This document shows positions 1-11,581 of a stretch of 64,000 nucleotides of DNA, in pieces. Numbering within the stretch: position 1 is the stretch's first letter; each line of letters begins with the position of its first letter. The notes under the pieces are model-generated. The model searched no databases. It had not been told where the DNA came from and saw nothing but the letters and a program-made list of their open reading frames with translations. Both the position numbers and the translations under genes were made by a program. The stretch lies in NCBI GenBank assembly GCA_034769895.1, contig CM068373.1, positions 283,745,379 to 283,809,378 on the forward strand, read 5' to 3'. Source of the DNA: Magicicada septendecula (taxonomy: Eukaryota > Arthropoda > Insecta > Hemiptera > Cicadidae).

Positions 1-1860
1 AATATTAAATCACTTAAGAAACTTATACTGCAGTATACGTGAAACCAATCACAAAGTAAATAAAAAGCACGTAGAACAAGATTCACGGCTAATTTATTTA
101 AGAGTATTTTAAAAGCATTCTGAAATAGTAAAATCAATATTAAAATCTTGAAAAATCATTAATTAAATTATTTAAATAATTAACTTTGAAGGTAATAATA
201 AACAAGTTCGAATAAATTCATATTTATAAGCTTTCCTTCTGAAAGCTAATATTCATTCTAAAAACATTAATCAAATTACTCATTACTCTTTAGTACGTAA
301 AAATTACATTAGGTATAAGTTTTTCATTTTATGTGCTATTAGAATAATAAACCCCAATTTTATACCCGACACTGTTTTGTTATTGCTGTACTCCAAAATC
401 TACCAACATCACAAAACTATTCACAATAATTATAACGATTCACTTTGTGCTTGTACTTTTGAATTAATCTACTTGCGAATTCAAATCACAAATTCCTACG
501 GCCCTAGTCGGAAGAAGAAGACGCAAGAACGCACAGCAGGTAGGTCAGTTCACACACACCATAACAGTAAAGTTATAAATGTCGCCCTGAACTTGGGGCT
601 TCCCGAAGTTAACAAAGTTTGATTAGTTATAATATATATAGTGTTTCATTCAAAACAGTGATCGAGTTCGGCAGCTAAGGGACATTTCTATAAATAGTAA
701 CAATAACAATAATAATAATAATAATAATAATACTCATGACTCTTTTTAACGCCCAAGCAGTCTATGAATTAGACAGGGGCAGCTGCTTTATATGTGAGGC
801 GTTCGGCGTACAAGGAGGGTATTGTGGCCAGCACTGCGCCTCGGCCGCCGCATACTACTCTAGTATGTCGTCCCAGGTAGATTGAGTCGACGGCCTGTAG
901 ACTGAAGAACTCACCCTGACTTTATAATGTTACTGGAGAATCGAAGCCGAGACCTCTAGATTAGTTGACTACCAAGGCCTTCCGTATTCATTTCTGCAAC
1001 TTCCTACTCCTTCCGAGCACGTCGTATTCATCTATATATTACTTTTTCCAACGTAGAGAGCTAGCGAAATCGTCTTCCTCGAAACAGTAGGTTTGCTCCA
1101 TTTTATCACACTCCATAAGACCGTTTTCAACATAAAATTTACATATAGGACAAGGATTGCTCGCTTTATAGTACACGGTATACAATTTTAAATGAAAAAT
1201 AAATCCTTTTATCTGCTATTCCTTAAAAACAATTATTTTTTTCCATTGGAAAATATCTGTTGAGACTAATGTGTTCACATTTTTTCGTTGAACACACAAC
1301 AACGCTTGTGAATAAAAATCGGCTATAAAAGTGACAAATGTAAGCAGATTGAACACACGATTCAGAAGGCAGTGGTAGTGTAGCAAACAAATTGTACTGA
1401 ATAGGCCTCAACGATTATTTAAATGTCACGGCTCCGTTTTTGCATGTCATTGAATGTTTACTGTACGCATATTGTGAACGAAAGAGTTGGTTCCCTGGAT
1501 AACAAAGTGTTATTGAACGTTTGTTGTCGATCAATCAAGTGGAAGCTGCCTCGTGTTGTGGAATATATAACGTATGACTCGCATAAACAAATTGGGTAGC
1601 TTGTCAGCCGGGTAAAATTTATCTGTTTATAAGTTAATAAGTAAAATTTGTATACTGTTTTATGTGCCTCTGAAGATAATAGACAACTTTATTGAACGAA
1701 GCGAATTTTTACTTTTAACCAAACCGTTTTATATTTGTCTGTCTGTCTTTATGTTTGCTAAAGTCTTATGATAACTTTTGGATCTATTAACCAAGTTCCG
1801 TAAAACTTGGCATGCGTATCCATGCTTTTAGACCACAAACTGCTATTGTTTTTGAGATCC
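1..1860. other. Gene-free AT-rich stretch
   Basis: No coding region is supported here. The stretch is AT-rich, with an (AAT)n tract at about 703-732 and a short GC-richer patch at 760-960 of unknown origin. The short ORFs at 377-622 (+) and 1223-1411 (-) have no recognisable domain and look accidental. Confidence 0.6.
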
Positions 1861-2265
1861 ATCAATAGGCAAGGTGTTGCCTCTTCCGCCTTCAAAAAAC
1901 CTCCAGACATCTCTTCCTGGATCTACCCACACACCTGTGTCCTATAGGTTTGTATTTTTAGACTTTATGGCCAATCTGCAACCTGACATTCTTTCTAAGT
2001 GTTCTCCACCGTTGTTTGTAGCCTTTTAATTTTTCATTCAAGTTAAAACTTGTAACTCTTCTCTTATGACTTCATTCCTTCTATGGTCGACTTTTAAACA
2101 CCTTTTAACTCCTCTTAAGAATGTCATTTCCGATGGCTGTATTTTACTGTCCTGTTCCGTTACTGTTAATCATAATTCATACCCATAGGACAGTACAAGG
2201 TCTGCCATAACTTTGTAAACCTTTAATTTTCTATCTTGACGTACCTTGTTTTAAAAATACGGTTG
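1861..2265 (-). mobile_element. LINE ORF2 3' end, degenerate
   Basis: The minus strand translates in pieces to the typical tail of an insect non-LTR retrotransposon ORF2. One piece reads LSYG, then KIQPSEMTFLRGVKR, then NEVIREEL, followed by a GRPRKRW-like region (VDPGRDVWRF). These match the known pattern LLYGSE-W, EM-FLR, NE-IR-EL, GRPR-RW. Many indels break the frame, so it is old. The same family recurs at 5690-6995 (+) and 59835-60180 (-), aligning well by eye over the segment that reads cctgtgtcctataggttt on the + strand. Confidence 0.7.
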
Positions 2266-2811
2266 GTTGTCCCACAGATCATTTGAACCTAACTTATATT
2301 TGACCTAACGTCTTATATATTGTATTGTTTGCAAATCTGATGAAGATTAGAAACAGATTTTTGCACATCAGATTCTGTATTTTAGAGTACAAGCGAATTG
2401 TTATCAAGCAATAGCACATTTAAATATCTGTCTCGTGATGTCTTCATACCAGGGTTGTTATTTGAGATTTGTTTTTCAGATTGATCTCCCAAATAAGCAA
2501 GGGAGGCAAAAATATGAGGGGTCAACATTTGAGGTATCAGATTAAAAGGCATTTTAATCAAAATCTGAGGATAACATTCGGTTTCGGAAATTTCAAAATT
2601 GTAGGACACGAGGGTTTGAGAAAGTAATCAAACTTTTTTTAAATCTTTTAAATGTATATCGCGTATCCGTCTGAATGGAATTTTAACCCCACTCCAAGTG
2701 CCGGTTTATCATAAAATTTCTGAACTTTAGCGATACCATGGGCCTAAATCGAAAGGCGACATTTTAAGAAAAATTTAATGTCTGCATTGAGCATCAAGGT
2801 ATGAAAATATA
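2266..2811. other. Unassigned repeat-like DNA
   Basis: No gene is supported. The text around 2395-2760 looks like decayed repeat. A 75-residue minus ORF at 2382-2609 has no recognisable motif. Confidence 0.45.
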
Positions 2812-4084
2812 TACGAGGATTGTTCAATAGAAACGCGTTTGATCTGCGCAGCAGTGACTTCGTCGCCATGGCAACAAAATGCATTTGTTTATATTGTTTG
2901 TTTAAGTACTAGTGACGCGTCTGTCAAAAATATTTGCAGTTTGTGGCTGCATTTCTAAGCGTTGTGACTGAGTTGAAAAATAGCATCTATGATAGAAAAA
3001 TCAATCAAAATAATGTGCGTGCCAAATTCAGTTTTTGGCCGCGGAAGGGCGTTAGCCAATGGAAATTTATACAAGAATAAAAGCTGTATATGGTGACTAT
3101 AGTTATTATCATACGGCAATGGTTGAATGGTGCAAAAAAGTTCGACGAGGAAGAGAATCCACTAAAGATTTGGTCCGTCTCGGACCTGCACGTGTTGCAG
3201 CATCATATGAAAATGTGAGCTGGAAACTGATTTACACGCAAATAGGCGCATCAAAGTTAGATAACTTTCTCAAATGTTGAGCACCAGCGTGGGAACTGTT
3301 CATTCCATCATTCATAGTCTTGGCTATCACAAAGTTGCTGCCCAGTGGATTCCATGACTGCTTACTGATGAGTAGAAAAATTTTCTTTCAGCCTTATCAT
3401 TACAGCATTTGATGCGCTATCAACAACAAGGTAATGCTTTTCTACACCAAACTGTTGCCGGTGATAAGTCTTGGTGTTATCACTACGAACCAGAATCCAA
3501 ACGTCAGAGTATGCAGTGGAAGCATGCACAATCTCCGACGGCGAAAAAATGTCGGTCCCAACCTTTGCAGGAAAAGCAATGGTGACCGTATATTTTTATT
3601 ATCAGGGTGTGCTGCTCTTAGATTTTAAAGAACCTGGTGTCAACATCAACGCTGAGCGATATGCATACAGCTTAAAACGCTTACGGGTCAGCATCAAGAA
3701 TAAACGTCCCGGGAAGCTCACAAATAGTGTCATTTTTCTGCATGATAATGCTCGACCCCATGTAGCCCAGACGATTCAAGATCTGCTTGGTCGTATGAAG
3801 TGGGAAGTCTTACAACATCCACCTTACAGTCCCGATTTGTCCCCGTGCGATTATCATGTTTTTGGCCCATTAAAGAAGTCACTAAAAGGACGGCGGTTCA
3901 AATCGGACGCTGAGGTAGAGTTTGCGCGTGATTCCAACAGCCGCAAGAATTTTATCAGCAGCGAATACACAGATTAGTGCAGCAGTGGAACTCATGCCTT
4001 AATGTTAATGGAGACATATTTTAAAATCTATAAAAAAATATTCTTTACAGCCTCTAAACGTGTTTCTATTGAACAATCCTCGTA
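2812..4084 (+). mobile_element. mariner transposon (D34D), full length, broken
   Basis: Inverted repeats bound the element. The left end reads ACGAGGATTGTTCAATAGAA from 2813, and the reverse complement of the right end (to 4083) is identical over that stretch, with one mismatch in about 28 bp. TA lies at each outer edge (2812-2813, 4083-4084), as expected for the TA target of Tc1/mariner elements. The length of about 1.27 kb is normal for mariner. The nearly identical ends beside a transposase with several frame breaks suggest a moderately old copy. Confidence 0.92.
2995..3977 (+). pseudogene. mariner transposase, several frame breaks
   Basis: This encodes a cut-and-paste transposase in scattered frames. 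The N-terminal DNA-binding part is seen at 3059-3280 (EIYTRIKAVYGD, VEWCKKVRRGRES, then PARVAASYENV), followed in another frame by a second helix-turn-helix, LSTSVGTVHSIIHSLGYHKV. The first catalytic Asp lies in GDKSWCYHYEPESK around 3455-3495. The other two lie in FLHDNARPH and HPPYSPDLSPCDYH at 3735-3855, with 34 residues between the Asp of HDNARPH and the Asp of PCDYH, the mariner D34D signature. KGRRFKSD follows. At least three frame changes and some stops separate these motifs, so it cannot be active. Its 5' start is not fixed. Confidence 0.9.
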
Positions 4085-4800
4085 TTAAAACCCGGACATA
4101 CTAATAATATCCTATACATAATATTACTTATTATATATGTATTAGTTATTCCTATATTGCCCATATAAAGGTGATGAGAAGACGTAGCCGGTATAATAAA
4201 GCGTAGCATGATGTGTCGTAGTTGAACAATTTTTCCTGCCGTGATTCCAATTCCAATACGACAAATAAAACTTTATATTGGTTACATTTTCTATTTAAAT
4301 AAACGTAACACATAATAAAACGTTTTGTTGGTTTGCAAGTTTAAACGCGTGTCTGCAATTATTTTGCAACCCAGTACAGCGATTTGTATCAACAACGCTT
4401 TGATATGAAATACAAAATTTGCTTAACAACAGCTGACACGATACGTCAGTTCATACTCTCTGTCATTCAATTTGTGTACCCCACCGCTGTAGAGATAATG
4501 GGGATTGGATTCATTGTTACAACGCGTTTCCATAAATCACGCCAGATAAATCTTTTTTTGCGGGTCTGTGGCTGGTTGGTCTCGTAACCACGGAACGTAT
4601 TCGTGAATCAGTTCCAGATATGTTTACACATATTTGATTATTTTAATTAAATATGCGGGGTGGTTTTGTACAACCATCTTACTTTCATAACACATAATAA
4701 AAAATATATAAAGAAATGATTCATGTACATATAGGTCTGATTAAAAGGCTTTATTTTTACGTTAGTACCTACAAAAAAAAAAAAAAATAGTTACTTCTCT
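4085..4800. other. No gene seen
   Basis: AT-rich spacer. A 67-residue ORF at 4384-4587 has no recognisable motif. An A-run lies at 4772-4787 just before the foldback-family element. Confidence 0.5.
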
Positions 4801-4998
4801 GTACCTAAGGCTTTCACGACCTGCGTCAATTGTGTTTGAATATAATTGACTTGTATCCGGGCTGTTAGGCCGTGGTCCATTCCTGCCGCTACGAACAGGC
4901 GTTTCGCCGTCACCTCTGGAGGCCATCTTCAGTGTGAGAACGATTCTGTAACTGATACGGTCTTTGCCAGTTAACCGCAGTACTCCGGTAATAGCCCG
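4801..4998 (-). repeat. Half copy of the CTGANGA-GAAAC foldback family
   Basis: Read on the minus strand it has CACTGAAGATGG, a hairpin with CCTCCAGAGG, then GGCGAAACGCC, then GGACCACGGCCTAACAGCCC. The minus-strand text ends in a block like GTGAAAGCC, as in many family copies. The upstream flank also holds the GTTAACTGGCAAAGACCG motif seen at 34.7 and 44.4 kb. There is only one core and no inverted partner. Confidence 0.7.
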
Positions 4999-5689
4999 GA
5001 GATAAGCTATTTATATTATAAGTAATTATATTCTCACATAGTTACTTATATTTAGCTACACTAGTGCAGTTTATTCGTACGTTTATTTTACTATTTTTAT
5101 TTGGTACAAAAACTACATTTTTCAATTCTACGATTGTTTTACTCAATTTACTTACACCAGTTAGATGAAATTACAGAAGTTCTAAAATTATTTTTTCAGT
5201 AAAAAAAAGTATTCTCTGTTTAAGACTTGGCTTATTCCTTGTGACTACCTTGACTTAATCAGTCCAATTTTTGGTTAAGTAAGAAAACAATATCGTAAGT
5301 TTATTCTGATTAAGTCGGTTAGCATTAATATTATCTGTCGAAACAGTTAAAGAAGTGTATCGTACGTTTATTAACTTTTAATTTTTAATGTTTCTAATTT
5401 TTTAATGTAGTATTTCTGTAATGTTTCCTATATGCATTACTTGTTAGTTATATTATTATAAGTCTTTTACTAAAAAAAATTAATGTCTGTTATCTGTTAG
5501 AGATGATCCTGTAAGAAAAAAGCAAAAAACGTCTCTGGACACAGCAAAGACAATCAAGACAATCGGTGGGAAGCATGAAGAAGGCAACAACTTAGAGTGC
5601 TTCCGTGCTATTGCTCATAAATTTCAAATTTAAACATTATGAGCGAATCACTATTTAAAGATGTCAAAAAATAAACAAAGGTTGATTTT
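4999..5689. other. AT-rich spacer, possible LINE lead-in
   Basis: No independent gene is supported. From about 5540 the + strand becomes A-rich, with phrases such as VRKKQKTSLDTAKTIKTIGG that may belong to the LINE that is clear from 5690. Confidence 0.4.
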
Positions 5690-6199
5690 TTACGAAAATC
5701 TATACAATTTTCATAAAAACAAAGGTAATGACATATCAGAGGAAGAAACCAATAAGAACAAAAACAATAAATAAAGATCAAATTGTAGAGCAGGCAAAAC
5801 ATTTTAACTATTTGGAAACTGATAGCGGCTGTAATAAAAATTATGATTCTGATTTTAAGCTAGGTTACTTCTAAACGACCTGTGGGACAATCTACCATAA
5901 TTTAAGAAATAAGATATGTCGAGATACAAAATTAAAACAAATTTATGGTGGTCCCGTACTGTCCTATGGTGTGAATTATGGACTATAATCAAGAATCAAG
6001 AAATTAAAATACAGACCTTTGAAATGGCGTTCTTAAGGTGAGTTAAAAGGTATTCTAAACTTGATAATATAAAGAATGAGATCATAGGAAAAGAATTAGA
6101 AGTGTTTAACTTAAATGAAAGATCAAAAGATTATAAGCGACGGTGGAAAGATTCAAGACCGGCCAAACAAGTCTAGAAATATAAACCTATAGCACCTGT
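5690..6199 (+). mobile_element. LINE ORF2 3' fragment
   Basis: Broken + strand reading gives VEQAKHFNYLETDSG, then CGTIYHNLRNK, TKLKQIYGGPVLSYG, NEIIGKELEVFNL and YKRRWKD. These follow the order of the C-terminal ORF2 of insect LINEs (EQV-FKYLG, CGTI-RTL-NKTR, LKFYK-M--P-LLYGSE, NE-IR-EL). It is the same family as 1861-2265. It stops at CCTATAGCACCTGT, and the continuing LINE text reappears at 6819. Confidence 0.7.
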
Positions 6200-6818
6200 T
6201 TGGCCATAAATGCCATAGTTTTTGTCTTCAACACATAAATTTTCGTGTTGTAATTTAAACAGACTTGTTGTAACTGAAAAATAGATGTCTGTAGCTTGCA
6301 TTCGCTGTTTTGGATGGTCACTTGATCATCCGCAAACAGCATTGTATTTATGTAACTTAAATCAAGATCAAATTAAAAAATTAGAAAAACATCTCAAACC
6401 GTTTAATGCAGAAGATAAGATTAAAATTTTAGTCTTAAAAATTAAATTTATTAAAATGAAAAACATAAGGAAAGTTGGTTCAAAACTAACCAAACGTTGT
6501 ATTTCGTTGTAAACATTTGGTTGGAACAAAGAAGTAGCCCTACAGAAAGATTTAAGATAAATCTTAAATATATTAACAAAAAAATAAACGAGACAGGAAT
6601 AATTCATTATTTATCAATAATAATAATAATTTATTATGAATATTAACTATTATTTATTTTTATTCCCGGTTTCACTCTCTAATTATGTCATCAATAACTA
6701 TTAACATATATTCCCTGTATATTTTTTCCGTAAGTTTTCACTCTAATATCACTTGGCTAGATGGTATTTTATCTCTTCTTAACATATGACCAAGATATTA
6801 AAATTTTCATGAACATTA
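6200..6818. other. Insert of about 0.62 kb splitting a LINE
   Basis: The LINE text that is continuous in the copy at 1861-2265 is here interrupted between CCTATAGCACCTGT (ending at 6199) and GTATGTGGGTAAATCCAGG (from 6822). The insert is AT-rich. A 75-residue ORF at 6285-6512 has no recognised domain. On the minus strand, 6660-6815 reads ILRRDKIPSS, which may be another LINE scrap. No inverted repeats or target duplication were found. Confidence 0.45.
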
Positions 6819-6995
6819 TATGTATGTGGGTAAATCCAGGAAGAGATGGCTGGAGGATCTTTAAAGGCGGAGCAGGCAGTATCTTGCCTATACCGTGGTG
6901 CGGACATGGTGGTGATGAGAGAGTTTTTTAGTCTGTGCTATCACAGCATGGTGGGTGGGGGGTAGAAAAGCTTCCCAGCTTAAATCAATCAATTA
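6819..6995 (+). mobile_element. LINE 3' tail, continuation of the 5690 copy
   Basis: Reads WVNPGRDGWRIFKGGAG, matching the minus-strand copy near 1865-1940 and the GRPRKRW--DF-GGTGN tail of LINE ORF2, followed by a 3' untranslated part with GGTGGGTGGGGGG. Confidence 0.6.
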
Positions 6996-7204
6996 TTACC
7001 ACCGACTCGCAATTATTTCTTACATTTAATCGATAATGTAAAACCCTGTATATTAAACTCTAAATATAACAATCGATAATGTGAACTTTAATTTCACAGC
7101 ACAAGAAATACAAAGCATTGTTGACATACTGTTAAGAAATAAAATAGATTTCTATAATAAGTGATAAATATATATTGTAACTAACCGTTTTAATAGCCTT
7201 ATCT

Positions 7205-7262
7205 GGTCTGCTTCCTTTTGTTTTAAGCCCCACTGTTGGGCTAGCCAATTTGTAACTAGACG
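7205..7262 (-). other. LTR-element leader / primer-binding-like segment (fossil)
   Basis: The minus strand reads TTACAAATTGGC, then AGCCCAACAGTGGGGCTT. This resembles the LTR end plus primer-binding junction of LTR retrotransposons (ATTGGCGCCCAACGTGGGGC type). A similar segment lies at 50848-50925 on the + strand. No internal genes are recognisable, so this is an old remnant at best. Confidence 0.35.
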
Positions 7263-10200
7263 TTACTAATGTGTAAGTGTTGTGTTACAAAATATATTTA
7301 TGTGTTAGTTTAGTAATAAAAATTTTTTATTAAAAATATTTTCTTTTAATTAAAAAAAATTGTTTTTTTTTATTAATCAATTAATTAATTGATTTTCGTG
7401 GTGTTCCGAAACGTTTATCACTTAATTTAAATGTTTTATAGGCTTTTGGGTATTTGTTAAAAACTCCAGCCACTTATAGGATTGTCTCCAATAGCAATCG
7501 ATCCTTGTTTATTTTCGGTTTGGAGGTTATCTTCCTTCTGGTTGTGAAATTCTTGTAGTAATTTCTGTTTAAATTAAGGTATTGTGTTAAATGGCTATAT
7601 TTAGAAATGAAAAAAACTGTTTAAATATGAAATGTATCAATAATTTTATTAACAATTGGGTATTTTGATTCTTGTCGATATGTAAATCGATTCTCAGGGT
7701 ATCGTTTTGTTATTACAAAATTTGTATATAAAGGTTCTTTGAACAGCTATGTTAGGGAAAGTCAGAGAAATAGGGCAAAGATTAAAAAGTATAACATTAC
7801 AAGGTAAATTCTTAATTATAACAGTACATATATTTGATTTAAAGTATAGAAATAAGTAAATAGGTTGCGAACCGTCCAGCTGCAGTAGATGGCTGTGTTC
7901 AGTTGGGTTGTGGAAAATCAGTAATGGCCGCCGTTGAAGTTGGAAATCGTCACCTCGCAGTTTTGATGTTCAAATAAAGATGTTTCCCTTGTGAATTTAC
8001 GTCCTGGTGTCTGCAAATCTTCCTTCTGGTGTTGGTGTAGTGTCTCTGGTTCAGTTTTGGTGTTGTATTCGGAAAATTGGTGTAGTTATAAGTCAATTTC
8101 ACTTTTGTCGGTTATGTCATATGTTAGTCACTTTTTGGTTGTTTTATTACTGTTTTATCGGGTTTAATGATATTTCCACTGGTGTTCTGTGCTGTATAAT
8201 GTTAGTTCGGTGTTTGTAGATGTTTACTTCACTGTGTATGACTTTAAAATTGTTTTTTACCGCAACTCGCGATTTTCACTTTCGGATCGTACCATTATTC
8301 GCCATTACGGTATTCGTAACTAGGTTAATACGGTTAAAATGCTCGTGTCAAGTGTCCCGTACAATGTTCAATAATTAACTAACTAACTTCCTTCGTCTCC
8401 GACTAAAACCTTAGCCAAAGCAATATTATTCCTTCCATTGTTCGAATTTTATTTTGCATCCTGTGCATGTAATAAAGTTACATTATATAAATGATTATAC
8501 TTTGGTTATTCTTCAAATTTATTAGCTAGTTGTTACTTAATTTTATTCTTCAGTTCATTCGGCGTATTTTGATACCAAATAATGCCGTTTTATTAAGTTT
8601 TTGATCTAAAATTGATAATTTTATCTTCATTTTGTACATTCTAAATTTTTAGGTCTAGCTTCCTGTTGTTTTCCAAATTCTGCCATTATCAAGTTATATT
8701 TATGATTATTAAATCTCATATTGTAATAAAAGGTTTATATTCCCTTAATTTCTTGCAATTAGATGAATTGGTTAAGTTTTAAAATATTATGTTGGAATAT
8801 ATGACTCCCCTCTCCAAATTTTTGAGTTCTGTCATTTCCATTTTTATCAATAATTCTGGCTATAATTTTATAAAATCTTTCTTAGTTATATTTCTAATTA
8901 CATGGCTTTGCTTCTGGTTTACCTTATCTAAATCCCTTCAGTTTAAATGTATTTAAGTACTTAGTTTCTCAGTTTTGATGATGTTCAGTTTTTAACATTT
9001 GGCCTAGATTCCTAACAGTTTTTACATACAAATTTTTATAAATAATACATATTGAGTTATACCCTCTCTGACTTTTTGACATTGTAACATAAATTAAGCA
9101 TTTTCTTCTATTAAACAAAATAACAATTAGTATTTGTTTCATACTATTAACATATAACAAATAATTCCAAATAATAGTTGTCTTCAACAAATCAGACATT
9201 TTTTATACTCAAAGCTTAATAATAATACATAACAAATATTATTTATAAAGAATGTTTTTCCATTCTAACATCTTACTTAATTATTAACAATAATACCTGT
9301 AACAAATATTTTACAATTAAAGAATGTTAGTGGTTCTGAACTGTTTAAATTTTCTTATTCCTAATACATTTTTAAATATCTTATGCTACATAAACAAAAC
9401 CTTATTTACTATACTCTTATTCTCTATATTCCTTATACTAAGCTTTATTAGCAGTTTTTAACTGTTTTTAATTGGGTTTTGGGTAATTGTACCCTGTCAC
9501 TTCACTTTTTATTGTGTCTGCTTTTTGGTTTTATTAATCATTTAAATGAATGTCATTTAAACAGATTGACAGTTCTTCACTACAACACATGTATTATATT
9601 ACCTCTGTACAGAAATTAAGTCACTTAAAAGTTGAATTATTTCATTATTTACATAGTTGGTGAATGCCAATAATGAAACATAAGGTTCATTTTTTATAAT
9701 ACTAAAACTTGCACTGGTTCTCTTTACATTCCTTGATTCTATTTCTAAATGGTTATATAGTCTTACTAAAATCAAGAGATCTATTTGTAGGTTACAATGA
9801 AGATTTGTTCTTTGGTATTATATTATTATTTCACCTTGGTCCACTTTCAACTCTTACTCTATACACTTTTTTGGTCTTATATCTATTGTACATGTGGGTT
9901 TTTGCATTAATACTTTGTTATACTTTTTTATTATTATTATTTTTATTTATTTTGGGATATGGGTGTTTTTTTATAAGAGCATTCCTTCTTCTTGTGAATG
10001 CTGTCTACTTCTTGTTTCTTCATCGATGTCTTCTTTTCTTCTGGTTTCTTATAATTGTATGTTCTTCATCTTCTTGTGGATGTCATCGGGTTTTTGGGTT
10101 CCTTCTTCACCTAATCTTCTTGTTTCTTCAAATGCATCACCTTTTATGGTGGATCTTGCCTTGTTCTGGGTTTCTTCCTTATCTACTCCTTACCTTCCTG

Positions 10201-10601
10201 GGTTATATTTTTTCACCTTTAGTTATTAAAATTGGTTTTGATGATTCATCACTTGTAACATTTATTTTATATGAACTTATATTTTAAATCAATGATTGTA
10301 CTGCACGGTTGTTCTGAATTAATTCTTTATTATATTGCTTTCTTCGGATTTAAACATGTTATTATATTATTTTAATGATCAATTCACCATTCATTTTTAT
10401 GGGCTTATCTGTCATGCTACAATATATATATATATATATATATTCACATGGTCACTGGTGTTGTTGTTCCCTGTGAAGTGGCGGCAAATCTATGTCACGC
10501 GGACAACCAATCAATTAGCTTACAGGCTACAGTTTACAAAATACATTACGCTCATTGTCGTTTGTAAATCAGGCCTCCTGTTCTGCAGGGTTTGCGGTAA
10601 A
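7263..10601. other. Long AT-rich region upstream of the receptor gene
   Basis: No gene is supported. The text is T-rich on the + strand, and the hydrophobic ORFs at 9709-10287 and 9894-10229 are an expected product of a T-rich strand (runs of Phe, Leu and Tyr codons, no family match). A (TA)n tract lies at about 10421-10442. Base composition changes sharply near 10460, where GC-richer, codon-like sequence leading into the receptor begins. Confidence 0.55.
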
Positions 10602-10991
10602 ATGAACAGTTCCGTGCAGAAAAGCGTTTTCCCTTTGTCGGTCTGCTGTTTGCTGTTCGGTTTCCATTCGAGTTGTGTAAAACAGAAAACGTTGAGACGC
10701 GTTGCCGCGGCTTACTGTTGGCTGGTGACCGTGGCGGTTGCTTCAAGATGGGCGGTTCTGACGTACACCAGACTGCCGCAAATTGAATACGATTTCGTCC
10801 GAATCACATACGAAGTGACTGTCGGTATTCAGACCGCAATGATCACCTATTATCGCGTCAAGTCTCTTGTACACGACAACTTTATCGGCGACGCTTATCA
10901 ACACATCGAAAGCGCGGACGCCGCTCTGCAGCGTGGCGGAGTGACGGTGTCGCGCGCTAGAGAACAGCTCGAGTGCGTCGTTTACTCTTTA
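10602..10991 (+). CDS. Insect gustatory receptor (Gr), N-terminal part
   Basis: This is the start of a seven-transmembrane chemoreceptor of the insect Gr family, which forms ligand-gated cation channels in the membrane of taste neurons. ATG at 10602 opens MNSSVQKSVFPLSVCCLLFG, the usual short inside N-terminus with a P-L---RL-G-like motif before TM1. TM1 follows (AAAYCWLVTVAVASRWAVL), then TM2 (ITYEVTVGIQTAMITYY), then a loop ending REQLECVVYSL. The frame is open upstream to 10335, but that part runs through TA-repeat and is not receptor-like, so 10602 is preferred. The reading frame leaves frame at TTA|GTAACC (10992), a possible donor. It is GC-richer than its surroundings. Ligand unknown. 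Confidence 0.75.
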
Positions 10992-11068
10992 GTAACCTTA
11001 CGGTAACCGTTTATCTGGTTCGCTCTGCTCACGCAAAGAACAAGAGCCGTAATCTTTACGGTTATAAG
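10992..11068 (+). other. Candidate short intron of the Gr gene
   Basis: The N-terminal and middle parts of the receptor lie in different frames. A phase-0 intron starting GTAACC at 10992 and ending TTATAAG at 11068 (77 bp) would join YSL to FIVRFF in frame. It lacks a strong pyrimidine tract. The alternative is a frameshift near 10990, with the translated stretch SNLTVTVYLVRSAHAKNKSR as coding. Confidence 0.4.
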
Positions 11069-11581
11069 TTTATTGTAAGGTTTTTCTTAAATTTTCCCAA
11101 CAAAATATTGTGGGCAAATTTTAGTTTTATGTTGTACGTGATCAACAAAAGGATGGGACTGCTACGTCGCGCTTTGCGGGAAGCTGAACAACGTTTCGAA
11201 AGAAAACTGGCGTGGACCAGCGTCGCATGCATACCTATGGTGGCTGGAGTCGCCGAAGGAAGATCCGACTCAGCAGAAGATTACTTTAATTCCATACAGA
11301 AGATCGATAGTTCAATCCGTATCGCCTACATCAATATCAAGCAATTTTATCAACACTACTTTTGTTTAAACTTCTTGTTCTCCGTGCTGAGCAAGTCTCT
11401 TTTGTTGTATTCCTCGGTGGAGAAGAGAGACGTGGTTTCGTTTGTGTATTTCTCAGTGTGGAACACGTTGATACAGACGATTCCGATAGCGTTGTGTGCG
11501 TACGCTGACCGCGTCGCTGGAAACATTCAGGTGCTGACCAACAAATTCTATTACACCCGCAAGCGGTTCGCAGCGACCTCG
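11069..11581 (+). CDS. Insect gustatory receptor (Gr), middle part
   Basis: Continues the receptor: FIVRFFLNFPNKILWANFSF (TM), then YVINKRMGLLRRALREAEQ, the family's R---LN--L loop. A polar intracellular loop (FERKL...GRSDSAEDYFNSI) leads to IKQFYQHYFCLNFLFSVLSK (TM) and SFVYFSVWNTLIQTIPIALC (TM), then AYADRVAGNIQVLTNKFYY. The spacing from AGN to the later FDCEYF is about that of family members (E-AN ... F-ACGFF). The reading frame meets a stop at 11582. The repeat units downstream begin TCAACTGTGAGAGAC where this junction has TCGTGAGAAAC. The four bases AACT missing here would carry the frame straight into the terminal segment. So the first junction copy looks damaged, or the gene is a recent pseudogene. 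Confidence 0.75.

Noticed and set aside
5608-5802. Minus-strand ORF MFCLLYNLIF...
   Set aside because: It is the reverse of an A-rich LINE segment whose + strand carries the recognisable motifs.
9709-10287. Hydrophobic 192-residue ORF that could be a membrane protein
   Set aside because: It lies in a T-rich low-complexity strand that yields Phe/Leu/Tyr-rich frames by chance. There is no start context, no family pattern, and an overlapping ORF of the same style in another frame.
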